Source of the DNA: Methanolobus profundi | Lineage (GTDB): Archaea > Halobacteriota > Methanosarcinia > Methanosarcinales > Methanosarcinaceae | Reading direction: 5' to 3' | NCBI RefSeq assembly: GCF_900114835.1 | Contig: NZ_FOUJ01000001.1 | Span: 682,001 to 746,000, forward strand | Length of the DNA: 64,000 nt | Part shown: piece after piece, positions 1-7,848 of the stretch | Numbering within the stretch: position 1 is the first letter of the stretch | How the letters are laid out: each line of letters starts with the position of its first letter | Notes under the pieces: model-generated | Told to the model about the DNA's origin: nothing | What the model saw: only the letters and a program-made list of their open reading frames with translations | Database searches by the model: none | Translations under genes and position numbers: made by a program

Positions 1-974
1 AAATCATGTTCACAAGTATTGTCCATGTACTGCCAGCAAGTATCACCCTTGCGATCCTGTATCTCAATAGTTATGTCAGTGTTAGTATCAGTACAGATGT
101 TATATCCCGCACGTTCAAGTGCATGTGATGTCCAGATGAATTCTGTATTGTTACCTCCTATGAGAGAGACAGTTCCTTTTTTTTCAGGAGAGATGATGAA
201 TGTTCCTTTTTTCTTGTCAAAATGAACTCCTCCCATTTCAAAAGCTGATCCAAAAACACCTTTCAAAATAAGGTCTTCAGGAGCCCCTGAGTAAAAATCA
301 CCATGTTTATTGAAAAGCCATATCTTATCGGCTGTTCGCATTGCAATATCAAGATCATGTATCGATAGGAGAACAGCTCTGCCAGGGTGTCTTGATAGTG
401 ATTTCAGAATTCGCATTATTTCTATTTTATGTGGCAGATCAAGAAATGCAGTCGGTTCATCAAGAACAAGTACGGACGGGTCCTGTGCCAGACCGCGTGC
501 GATCATTACTTTTTGTTTTTCTCCATCACTTAGTTCTGACACGTAACGTGAGGAAAGTTCACTGGCACCAACTGCTGTCAATGAGTAGGATACCATTTCC
601 TTATCTTTTTCTGATAAAGTACCTGACCATCCAGTATACGGATAGCGGCCTAATGCTACAATGTCAGATGCTTTAAAATGTGAGACTGATATCTGTGATG
701 TCAGTACCACACTTAGTACCCTCGCTTTTTCTATAGCATTGAAATCATTCAGTAATTTACCTGCAAGATGTATATCTCCGGAAATGCAGGATTGCATGCC
801 TATAAGTGTTCTTATCAATGTGGATTTTCCAGCTCCATTTGGACCTATAAGGCATACAAGTTCCCCTGGCATGAGACTCAGATTAAGGTTTTTGGACACT
901 ATTGTCGGCTCCTTGTTCCTGTGTTTATATCCAATTGAAAGTTCTGAGGTTGATATCAAAGGTACTTCTTTCAT
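1..974 (-). CDS. btuD: Corrinoid/iron-chelate ABC importer, ATP-binding subunit (BtuD/FecE-like), 3' end cut by window edge
   Basis: ATPase of a type II (FecCD/BtuCD-class) importer. The frame opens at ATG 974, overlapping the permease stop as ATGA, and runs off the left edge, so the C-terminus is missing. Visible motifs: Walker A GPNGAGKST (residues 44-52), a variant signature LSDGE (148-152) in place of LSGGQ, Walker B VLVLDEPT with D172/E173, and the H-loop His206. After the usual ABC core (about 240 residues) the protein continues for at least another 80 residues, longer than a plain BtuD, and this extension resembles no catalytic domain I recognise. Operon context (permease, lipoprotein binding protein and cbiZ upstream) argues for a corrinoid substrate; a siderophore is the alternative. 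Family assignment is firm, substrate is inferred. Confidence 0.88.
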   Translation of the reverse strand, partial: MKEVPLISTSELSIGYKHRNKEPTIVSKNLNLSLMPGELVCLIGPNGAGKSTLIRTLIGMQSCISGDIHLAGKLLNDFNAIEKARVLSVVLTSQISVSHFKASDIVALGRYPYTGWSGTLSEKDKEMVSYSLTAVGASELSSRYVSELSDGEKQKVMIARGLAQDPSVLVLDEPTAFLDLPHKIEIMRILKSLSRHPGRAVLLSIHDLDIAMRTADKIWLFNKHGDFYSGAPEDLILKGVFGSAFEMGGVHFDKKKGTFIISPEKKGTVSLIGGNNTEFIWTSHALERAGYNICTDTNTDITIEIQDRKGDTCWQYMDNTCEHD

Positions 975-2071
975 ACAGATACACCTCTTCCAATTTTATT
1001 TCCGTATAATATTACCCATATAATGACAGGTGCACCAAGCATGGATGTAACTGAACTCAATGGCAAAGTAAGACTACTTCCTGGGAGATGTGCTATCATA
1101 TCTGCAAATAATGCCAGGCTTGCACCTAGTAATGTACATCCGGGAACCAGTATCCTGTGATCAGCGGTAACAAAAATACCTCTGCAAAGATGAGGGACAG
1201 CCACTCCCAGAAAAGTAATTGGACCACAGAATGCAGTTACTACTCCTGCCAGAAGTGCTGTGATAACGATAAGGTAACTACGTGTTCTGTTGAAGTTCAT
1301 GCCCATACTGGTAGCATATTCTTCACCCAAAAGCAATGCATTAAGTGGTTTTGTCAATAGGAACGAGAATATCAAAGCAAGTATTATTACAGGAACAAGA
1401 ATACTGACCTCTGCCCATCTGATATCAAAAGTACCAAACGTCCACTCTGAGAATGCTTTTACTTTTTCAGGATCACTGAAGTGTATCAGAATAGTAACAA
1501 GAGAATTCGTAATATAGCCAAACATCAGTCCTAAAATGAGAATAGTTACATTGCTCTCTATTTTCCGTGATACGAAAAGAACTATCATCAACACAGCTGA
1601 AGAACCAATGAAAGCTGCCATAGCAACTGTGGCACTACCTAAAAAACCAAAGGCACGAAGCATTTGTGGGAGTGTTGTTGCAGACACCCCTCCGAATAGA
1701 AGAATTACAATTGCCACTCCGAGACTTGCACCCGAACTGATACCAAGAATAAAAGGTCCTGCAAGAGGATTTCTGAACAAGGTTTGCATCAGAAGACCTG
1801 CAACAGCAAGAGCTGCTCCTCCAAAAGCTGCTGCTAATGCCCTTGGAAGTCGCAGATCCATAATTATGATATTTGACGGATCATTTAGTGGAATATTTCC
1901 AAATAATACTGAAAAAGTTTCCTCTAAAGGTATATTCACTGACCCCAGGACCAGATCAAGTGTAAAGAATAAGCACAATGCGATAAGGAGGGTGAACAGG
2001 ATAAGTGTTGTCCTCTGTAAGCCATTGAATTGTATTTGCTTATTCAGGCTTCGTTTTTCAGTTTTTTTCAT
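971..2071 (-). CDS. btuC: FecCD/BtuC-type ABC importer permease
   Basis: Integral membrane permease of 366 residues, about ten predicted transmembrane helices, the usual size for the family. Family motifs visible: LRLPRALAAAFGGAALAVAG followed by RNPLAGPFILGISSGAS near residues 75-140, and a C-terminal GPITFLGVAVPHLCR segment that corresponds to the coupling region contacting the ATPase. The start overlaps the end of the binding-protein gene by 4 bases and its own stop overlaps the ATPase start by 4 bases, so the three are translationally coupled. With the neighbouring cbiZ, corrinoid (cobinamide/cobalamin) import is the best inference; the sequence alone does not separate it from ferric-siderophore permeases. 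Confidence 0.92.
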   Translation of the reverse strand: MKKTEKRSLNKQIQFNGLQRTTLILFTLLIALCLFFTLDLVLGSVNIPLEETFSVLFGNIPLNDPSNIIIMDLRLPRALAAAFGGAALAVAGLLMQTLFRNPLAGPFILGISSGASLGVAIVILLFGGVSATTLPQMLRAFGFLGSATVAMAAFIGSSAVLMIVLFVSRKIESNVTILILGLMFGYITNSLVTILIHFSDPEKVKAFSEWTFGTFDIRWAEVSILVPVIILALIFSFLLTKPLNALLLGEEYATSMGMNFNRTRSYLIVITALLAGVVTAFCGPITFLGVAVPHLCRGIFVTADHRILVPGCTLLGASLALFADMIAHLPGSSLTLPLSSVTSMLGAPVIIWVILYGNKIGRGVSV

Positions 2072-3246
2072 TCTATCCTCTTATGGTAAACCAGTTCATG
2101 GTCTGGTACTAGTTCCGGATGGAACATCTTAACGAAATCTGCTAATACAAGATCTGGTCTCACAATGCCGGATTCATAATAATCATTCCCTCCATTTTCA
2201 TTGATCCTATAGTAACTAGTATAGACATTTCCATTATTCACAGATCCGAATTCAAGATAAAGCACGTCTTCAGCTTCAAGCTCTTCTGTGTTGTTCCACA
2301 TTCCTGATGAGATCCAGTAATCAGCTTCTTTGCCCTGATCGAACACTGCTTCAAAATCAAGGGTCACTGTTGCTGTATTGTTGTTATCAGACCAGAAGTA
2401 AACAGCTCCGGCATCATCGATATATTGGGCTATCAGACTGTTCCCACCAGGCACATACCATGTACCTTGCCATGCCATACCGCTCATGACCACGGGTCTA
2501 TCTTCAATGGACCTTGTGACCTTGACCATTTCATTATAGTCACTGGCGACCTGGTCAAAGTATTCACTAGCATCTTCTTCTGCATTGAAGAACAATGATA
2601 TGAACTTGATCCATTCTGCCTGACCGAGTGCTGATGTTTCTTTATATTCATCGACAACAACAGGTTTGAGTCCAAGGTCGATCAGGTTATCAATGTGATC
2701 ATCATCGTACGGAATTCCAGTTGTAAGGGTAAAGATCACATCTGGTTCTATTTTGATCATTGCTTCGGTATTCATATAGCTGCCTGTTCCTACCTCATCT
2801 ATGGTTTCGTTTTCTATCATCTGTCTTACAGGGATAGAATTAATGTAGGCAAAAGAACTAACAGCTTTGATCGTGTCCGTTTTACCTATGATCTCTAGAG
2901 CTGGCAGATGGGTTGTGGAAAGAGCAGCTACACTCTCAACAGGAATTTCGACAACGATGGAATCCGGATCATGTTCCGGTACAGGAGTTCCTTTTTGCAC
3001 CAGTACATATGAATATTCATTGTCATTATCTTGTTCTGTCACGGTTACAAGTTTGTAGTTGTTATGATACTCTACTGAAAAGTCCTGTGCATATTCTATG
3101 TTGATCTTATGTGGAAAATAATCCATTGAAGAATTGTAATCATCATCTATCAGACTATTTTCTTCCTGACTACTATCTCCGATACATCCCGAAAAAAGAA
3201 TGCATGTTGCTAGTATAAGTAAAATAAAAACATGATGCTTTTTCAT
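2068..3246 (-). CDS. btuF: Substrate-binding lipoprotein of corrinoid/iron-chelate importer (BtuF/FecB-like)
   Basis: Cell-surface binding protein of 392 residues. The N-terminus is a lipoprotein signal: a KK start, a hydrophobic stretch, and lipobox LFSGC with the modified Cys near residue 21, followed by an acidic/Ser linker. The mature part has the Peripla_BP_2 layout: VAALSTTHLPALEIIG in the N-terminal lobe, a second segment around MIKIEPDVIFTLT, and a helical backbone joining two lobes. An internal VEIPVESVAALSTT segment is the usual entry strand of FecB/BtuF proteins. It precedes and overlaps the permease gene by 4 bases, and cbiZ lies 34 bases upstream. Corrinoid specificity is inferred from cbiZ. 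Confidence 0.88.
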   Translation of the reverse strand: MKKHHVFILLILATCILFSGCIGDSSQEENSLIDDDYNSSMDYFPHKINIEYAQDFSVEYHNNYKLVTVTEQDNDNEYSYVLVQKGTPVPEHDPDSIVVEIPVESVAALSTTHLPALEIIGKTDTIKAVSSFAYINSIPVRQMIENETIDEVGTGSYMNTEAMIKIEPDVIFTLTTGIPYDDDHIDNLIDLGLKPVVVDEYKETSALGQAEWIKFISLFFNAEEDASEYFDQVASDYNEMVKVTRSIEDRPVVMSGMAWQGTWYVPGGNSLIAQYIDDAGAVYFWSDNNNTATVTLDFEAVFDQGKEADYWISSGMWNNTEELEAEDVLYLEFGSVNNGNVYTSYYRINENGGNDYYESGIVRPDLVLADFVKMFHPELVPDHELVYHKRIE

Positions 3247-3280
3247 TCAACCGTTCTCCCTTATGATCTAAAATATCGTT

Positions 3281-4498
3281 TCAATTATTATCACTGAACT
3301 TTTTGTCTGGAGCACACTGTCCATTTTTTATGATCCATGCAGTTACGTACACCCAGTTATCAAGTATGGATTCTTTTTCATTGAGAAGCTTGTTAAATGG
3401 TGGATAGTTTTCAACCGGCAGTATCTCGGGGATACCCTTGATCAATGAAAAAGCAGCTCTCTTTCCGGCTGTTTCAGGCAGTAATCCCCACGATATCTCA
3501 TCAACAATGTGAAGCACTGATGTCGTTATACTTACAAGTGCAGGGTCCTTTGAAATTGTTTTAAGCTCATCTATAAATCTACTTTTTCGATTTTCCCCGG
3601 TCATAGAGGAAGCTTCTTTCCAGTATCTGTTCTCATCGATCCCAAATCTTTCAAGTCGTACAAGCATATTACACTGTGAATAAGGTGTCAGATCAGATTG
3701 TTGTGCAAGAGCTTTTTTTGTAGCTTCAGTAACACATTTACCGATGAGTTCTCCAAGTTTGGAATGTTTTCCGGCATCATCGAGATATATGGAGCTACTA
3801 TTATCAGATACCACGGCGATCATATCCGTTCCTGACCCTGTGGCTATTCCATTTGAATACTGGCTTGGGGCCATGAGTTCCTGTACTGCAACTGCTTTAG
3901 CTTCACTTGCTGTAGTGACTGCATTTACCATAGCATAATGTGGGACATTTGCATTGATGATCAAAATAGTATTGATGGTCCCGGGGATCATGGTGAACTG
4001 GCCATTTTCTTGATAATAGGATGCAGGATCACCCGGTCTTCCACCATTAACTTCAATCCCTCCTGTAATTACGGCTGTTACTTCGAGGTTTCTAAAACTA
4101 TGGGTTGTTATTGCAACATTTTTCATATTGGCTGCCGTCATAAGACCAGTGGAGGTTAAAGGTTCCAGACCCAGTTCTTCTGCAATTATCGCAGCATATG
4201 CTGAAATACTCCCGCCCTCAAGTGAGGAGACCTCATGATCTACATCTGATCCGTGCATCACCTGATGATTATAGATATATCGGATATCTTCTCTATAGCC
4301 GCCATTTAACCAGGATGTAGTAAGGGTTTTTCTTCCAGGTGGCAATTCTACTATTATTGATCTCTCATGACGGAATATAAGTTCTCCACCTGATGTTTGC
4401 CATAAGAGATCTTTTGTGGTCTCTCTATCTTTTTCCATTCTATTTGACTTGTATACTCGTGATGCAACTCTATCTTTTTCATCAGTTTTTCCATTCAT
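3281..4498 (-). CDS. cbiZ: Adenosylcobinamide amidohydrolase (CbiZ)
   Basis: CbiZ cleaves the aminopropanol side chain from adenosylcobinamide to give adenosylcobyric acid, letting archaea salvage incomplete corrinoids through their own pathway. The 405-residue protein carries the characteristic sequence block AVITGGIEVNGGRPGDPASY, then IPGTINTILIINANV, AVTTASEAKAVAVQEL and the Gly-rich ATGSGTDMIAVV. The CbiZ core spans about residues 25-270; the remaining ~135 C-terminal residues form a helical extension without a recognised fold. It is the first gene of the four-gene minus-strand operon that continues into the importer, which matches the known pairing of CbiZ with BtuFCD in methanogens. A weak GGTGG Shine-Dalgarno precedes the ATG. 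Confidence 0.9.
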   Translation of the reverse strand: MNGKTDEKDRVASRVYKSNRMEKDRETTKDLLWQTSGGELIFRHERSIIVELPPGRKTLTTSWLNGGYREDIRYIYNHQVMHGSDVDHEVSSLEGGSISAYAAIIAEELGLEPLTSTGLMTAANMKNVAITTHSFRNLEVTAVITGGIEVNGGRPGDPASYYQENGQFTMIPGTINTILIINANVPHYAMVNAVTTASEAKAVAVQELMAPSQYSNGIATGSGTDMIAVVSDNSSSIYLDDAGKHSKLGELIGKCVTEATKKALAQQSDLTPYSQCNMLVRLERFGIDENRYWKEASSMTGENRKSRFIDELKTISKDPALVSITTSVLHIVDEISWGLLPETAGKRAAFSLIKGIPEILPVENYPPFNKLLNEKESILDNWVYVTAWIIKNGQCAPDKKFSDNN

Positions 4499-4507
4499 GT
4501 GACCACC

Positions 4508-4544
4508 GTTTCACAAGGTTTGTTTTTCTGAACAGTTGTGAAAC
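4508..4544 (-). promoter_or_regulatory. Hairpin in cbiZ leader, next to the ribosome-binding site
   Basis: A perfect 9-bp inverted repeat (GTTTCACAA / TTGTGAAAC) with a 19-base loop lies directly upstream of the cbiZ Shine-Dalgarno (4503-4507) in the minus-strand leader. A second, weaker stem built on CCAGG/CCTGG lies at about 4550-4573. The leader is roughly 80 nt if the TATA box at 4603-4612 is used. It may be an RNA control element or a DNA operator. No cobalamin-riboswitch core was recognised. Confidence 0.45.
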
Positions 4545-4602
4545 CATCTGGCCAGGATCTTCGCCCCTGGTCCGGAATTACTAGGTAGCGTCTGGAAAAA
4601 GG

Positions 4603-4612
4603 TATATTTATA
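4603..4612 (-). promoter_or_regulatory. TATA box for the cbiZ-btuFCD operon
   Basis: Read on the minus strand this is TATAAATATA, a near-ideal archaeal TATA box. It places transcription start around 4580 and gives a leader of about 80 nt before the cbiZ ATG at 4498. Confidence 0.6.
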
Positions 4613-4769
4613 GAGTTGATTTTTCCACATATATGTTAGCATAATAACTAATATGGGGGATAGCTATCTTTTCATCGATAGTAAATTCATGGAAAATGCA
4701 GGAATTTTGCTTTTCTAAGGCAGCTATTATTAGTTCAGAAAATATGTTAATGTGGGGAATGCCATATTT

Positions 4770-5066
4770 TTAAATGAGAAAAAGATTTTGAAGAATATGC
4801 AATTCCATATATGATAATTCTTTGTCATTATTCATGTTGTTATCAGTTCTTTTTGTTAATGAGAACACATGACTTTTGCCATAGATATTTCTTTTAACGA
4901 GATCTGCATCTTCTAAGATGCGGATGTGTTTGGAAATACTTGTACCTGAAACTCCCAATTCACTAGCAAGTTCTGTTATGTGCATATCTTTGGCAGAGAG
5001 GGCTTGTAGTATTTTTACTCTTTTTTCGTTGACAATTGCTTTTGTAAACGTATCATTCTTACTCAT
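4770..5066 (-). CDS. ArsR-family winged-helix transcriptional regulator
   Basis: Small DNA-binding protein of 98 residues from the chosen ATG. The wHTH is clear: NEKRVKILQALSAKDMHITE, then the recognition helix region VSGTSISKHIRILEDADLVK and a wing around NIYGKSHVFSLT. No metal-binding Cys pair of the classical ArsR/SmtB type is present in the helix. An in-frame start exists 39 bases upstream (5105), but only the ATG at 5066 has a Shine-Dalgarno (AGGTG, 7-base spacing). It sits between the corrinoid operon and the methyltransferase/CooC cluster and is flanked by copies of TTAGTTCA, so it is the likely regulator of one or both. Its effector is unknown. Confidence 0.85.
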   Translation of the reverse strand: MSKNDTFTKAIVNEKRVKILQALSAKDMHITELASELGVSGTSISKHIRILEDADLVKRNIYGKSHVFSLTKRTDNNMNNDKELSYMELHILQNLFLI

Positions 5067-5540
5067 ATAAGTGCACCTGCATACTTTGAATTTAGTATGT
5101 GCCAAATGTAACTACTTTTCGATCAGTGAATTAACTTTTGATAAAAAATGCTGTTTATATTATATAAAATACTAAATTTTCGTTATAGTTCTTAGCTTAT
5201 ATCCTAAATGAGCACGTTCTCTACATCATATTTGTGTTTATAGTTATAATGAACTAAATGAAGTATTCCCTAGTTCATGTACTGATCCCGGGAAAAGTTA
5301 GTTCAAATTGATTTTGAATTTTTGCATTTGTCTTTTTTGATCCCATCTTTTGTATATTGTAACTGAGTATTTTTAAGCGGTTCACGTTGTTAATACATAT
5401 ATTTATATTCAATGGCTCATTGTGTTATTTTCAATAATAAAAATAACAAAAAAACAGATTAATTTTATCTTTCATAACACTCATCGGTATGATTATTTTA
5501 AATTCAGATGATCCCGGAGCACTATATGGAGGTATTTTGA
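5067..5540. other. Intergenic region with regulatory motifs
   Basis: AT-rich divergent spacer. A TATA-like stretch at about 5155-5168 fits the minus-strand ArsR gene, and one at 5397-5409 fits the plus-strand methyltransferase gene, giving it a leader of about 110 nt. It contains TGAACTAA (5250-5257), CTAGTTCA (5270-5277) and TTAGTTCA (5298-5305); the first two form an inverted repeat ATGAACTA/TAGTTCAT with a 14-base spacer. No credible gene was seen in it. Confidence 0.6.
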
Positions 5541-6383
5541 ATGGAACACGGAAAAATAGACTGGAATAAAGTATGGAAGGATCTCATGACCGCCCAGCAG
5601 GCAGCAAACAAAGAGATCGAGGACAACCTGTGGAATAAGAGGAACAATGCAGAGAGATTCTGGAAAAGATCCCAGGAAAACTCAGAGAGAACACAATTAA
5701 CTCTGGAAGAACTACCGCTTACACCGAGATCCCGGGTATTGGATATTGGTGCAGGACCTGGAAGACTTTCAATACCTATAGCAGAAAGAGTTGCACATGT
5801 AACCGCCGTGGAACCTGCAGAAGGTATGAAATATCTGCTTCTTAAAAATATTGATGAAAAAGGAATAACCAATCTGGAATGCGTCAGCAAACGCTGGGAA
5901 GATATTGACGTAGAAAATGATCTTAATGGTCCTTATGACATTGTCATTGCATCATTCTCTCTTGGGATGCCTGACATAAAAGATGCAATTCAGAAAATGG
6001 AACAGGCTTCTTCCAAACATGTTTACCTCTACTGGTTTGCAGGAACAACGCCATGGGAAGAACATTCTGTAGGTCTCTGGCCATATCTGTATGGAACCAG
6101 TTACACCTGTGGACCAAAATGCGATGTATTGTACAATGTTCTCTACGATATGGGTATTTATCCTGATATGCATGTATTTCCACTGGAATACACTAACAAT
6201 TTTGGATCCATGGATGATGCTATGGATTTCTTCAGATCAAGATACACGATCGAAACACAGGAGCAGGAAACTATTCTTTACAACTATCTCAGGGATGAGC
6301 TCTCATGGGAAGATGGTCAGATCACTGAAAAAGGTGATTCTACACGTGTCAGGATCTGCTGGGAAAAGAAAGAGAACAACTAA
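5541..6383 (+). CDS. Class I SAM-dependent methyltransferase
   Basis: Cytosolic methyltransferase of 280 residues. Motif I is VLDIGAGPGRLSIPIAERV (about residues 65-84), followed by the acidic end of strand beta2 (TAVEPAEGM) and a motif IV-like YDIVIASFSLGM. The C-terminal third is family-specific and contains aromatic and acidic residues. Substrate cannot be read from the sequence. A strong GGAGGT lies 7 bases before the ATG. It is the first gene of a nine-gene plus-strand run, and its stop codon overlaps the ribosome-binding site of the CooC-type gene, so the two are probably co-translated. This pairing suggests a role in maturing or modifying a metal-containing cofactor or ligand (inference). 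Confidence 0.85.
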   Translation: MEHGKIDWNKVWKDLMTAQQAANKEIEDNLWNKRNNAERFWKRSQENSERTQLTLEELPLTPRSRVLDIGAGPGRLSIPIAERVAHVTAVEPAEGMKYLLLKNIDEKGITNLECVSKRWEDIDVENDLNGPYDIVIASFSLGMPDIKDAIQKMEQASSKHVYLYWFAGTTPWEEHSVGLWPYLYGTSYTCGPKCDVLYNVLYDMGIYPDMHVFPLEYTNNFGSMDDAMDFFRSRYTIETQEQETILYNYLRDELSWEDGQITEKGDSTRVRICWEKKENN

Positions 6384-6395
6384 GGAGCTGATGTT

Positions 6396-7160
6396 TTGAA
6401 AATACTGATATGCGGAAAAGGCGGATGTGGAAAAAGTACATTAACAGCCTTGATGGCTCAGACAATGTCAAAAGAAGGGTACAATGTACTTGTGGTTGAT
6501 AATGATGAGTCTAACTTTGGACTTCACAGGCAATTGGGACTGGAACTACCAGAGGATCTCCTGAATTATTTCGGCGGGAAAAAGGACCTCGTTGAAAGAA
6601 TGAAAGCTTCTTTTTCAACTGGTGAAGAGGTTAAATTCTTTGATAAAAGATGGGAAATTGCGGATATACCAGAAGAATATGTCTCAAAAACAGACAATAT
6701 TTCATTGATGTCTGTTGGAAAGATCCACGATTTTGGAGAAGGGTGTGCCTGTCCAATGGGAGTTCTTTCAAAACATTTGCTCAAGAACATAGATGTTGGA
6801 AGTAATGACATTGTTCTGGTTGACACTGAAGCCGGAATTGAACATTTCGGAAGAGGAGTAGAAGAAGGATGTGATGCATTGTTAATGGTCATTGATCCTT
6901 CCTATGAATCCATCTGTCTATCTGATAAAATAAGTAGCCTGGCAGAATCAGCTGGAAAGGACCTCTACTATGTATTGAACAGAGTAGAAGGAAAAACTAA
7001 AACGGTCCTTTGCGAAAAAGTTCCTGAAGATCGCATTCTTGCAACTTTGCCGGTAATTGTTTCTGTGTTCAAGGCCGGACTGCTTGGTGAGAAATTCCAG
7101 GTGGATGTGCCAGAGGTTAGTGAAATTTGCACTTTTTTGAAGAAGATAGATAGTACTTAA
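6396..7160 (+). CDS. cooC: CooC-type P-loop ATPase (nickel/metallocentre maturation family)
   Basis: MinD/CooC-class ATPase of 254 residues. It has the deviant Walker A GKGGCGKST (residues 7-15) with the signature Lys8, a switch I region VVDNDESNFGLHRQLG, and Walker B-like VDTEAGIEHFGRG. The key feature is the CxC in GEGCACPMG (Cys117/Cys119), which corresponds to the metal-binding cysteines of CooC proteins that help insert nickel into CO dehydrogenase. The start is TTG at 6396 with AAGGAG 8 bases upstream; no better ATG is in frame. There is no CODH gene in this window, so the client is unknown. The neighbouring importers suggest the metal or cofactor arrives through them (inference). Confidence 0.85.
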   Translation: MKILICGKGGCGKSTLTALMAQTMSKEGYNVLVVDNDESNFGLHRQLGLELPEDLLNYFGGKKDLVERMKASFSTGEEVKFFDKRWEIADIPEEYVSKTDNISLMSVGKIHDFGEGCACPMGVLSKHLLKNIDVGSNDIVLVDTEAGIEHFGRGVEEGCDALLMVIDPSYESICLSDKISSLAESAGKDLYYVLNRVEGKTKTVLCEKVPEDRILATLPVIVSVFKAGLLGEKFQVDVPEVSEICTFLKKIDST

Positions 7161-7251
7161 AATAAGACTGGTTTTGCAGGAGGATCCAGTAACTATTGTT
7201 TTACGACCTAATAGTGAAGATCCTGGAAAACCAATACGAAAGAGGATTATT

Positions 7252-7848
7252 ATGTACTTAAAGCAATTTGTTGTTGGTATAAGCTTGCTGGTTCTTTTAG
7301 TTGCTACTGTTGGCTTTACTTCCTGTTCTGAGATAATTGATGTTGAACGCCATCTCCCCTCTGATCTTTCAGAGGGAGAAATAGCAGAGATCACACTGGA
7401 GATCACAGGAGAAAGTCCTTTTATGGTAGGTATAGTGGAAACTATTCCCCAGGGCTTCACTTTTCCTGAAAGTGATCAGGAGGTATCTGATTCTGGAGCA
7501 TTTAAGATCGACAGAGATGCCGGAAAAATATCATTTTCAGTAAGTGACAGTAGTGAAGTCACATATTATGTGATCCCTTCGGAGGACACTGAAAACACGT
7601 TTGAAGGATACTGGGTCGATCTGCTTTATCAGACACAGGAATTGAACGAAGGAAAAGAAAGATGGATCACAGTAACTGATCCCAATTCAGCTTCGAACGT
7701 ACAGAACTCCGGTGAAGATAATTCAGGAGATACTACGACCGATGTAGAATCCAGTGTGCCTGGTTTTAGTTTACTTGTATCTTCTGTTTCACTTTTTGCA
7801 TGTGTTCTCTTTTTAAGGAAGAACAATTCAGGAGAGGATGAAGAATGA
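7252..7848 (+). CDS. Surface-anchored protein with PGF-CTERM-like tail
   Basis: Exported protein of 198 residues with an N-terminal signal/anchor (YLKQFVVGISLLVLLVATVG), a beta-rich extracellular domain of about 120 residues, an acidic/Ser/Thr linker, and a C-terminal PGF motif followed by a transmembrane helix and basic residues, the layout of archaeosortase-processed proteins. The extracellular domain resembles Ig-like/cohesin-type modules but is not one I can name. An upstream TTG (7174) is in frame; ATG 7252 is preferred because it has AGAGG 6 bases upstream and begins directly with the signal sequence. Its stop overlaps the next gene's start by 4 bases, tying it to the binding protein. 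It may act as a surface receptor for the importer (inference). Confidence 0.75.
   Translation: MYLKQFVVGISLLVLLVATVGFTSCSEIIDVERHLPSDLSEGEIAEITLEITGESPFMVGIVETIPQGFTFPESDQEVSDSGAFKIDRDAGKISFSVSDSSEVTYYVIPSEDTENTFEGYWVDLLYQTQELNEGKERWITVTDPNSASNVQNSGEDNSGDTTTDVESSVPGFSLLVSSVSLFACVLFLRKNNSGEDEE

Noticed and set aside
1536-2132. 198-codon plus-strand frame opposite the permease gene
   Set aside because: It is the antisense of a well-conserved permease, lacks a ribosome-binding site and shows no recognisable domain.
4499-4612. Classical cobalamin riboswitch upstream of cbiZ
   Set aside because: The leader is too short and lacks the conserved B12-box pattern, so only a generic hairpin is reported.
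6396-7160. NifH/CfbC- or ParA-type identity for the P-loop ATPase
   Set aside because: The GCACP CxC motif and the overall length fit the CooC subfamily better; NifH-type cluster-ligating cysteines are not in the expected places.
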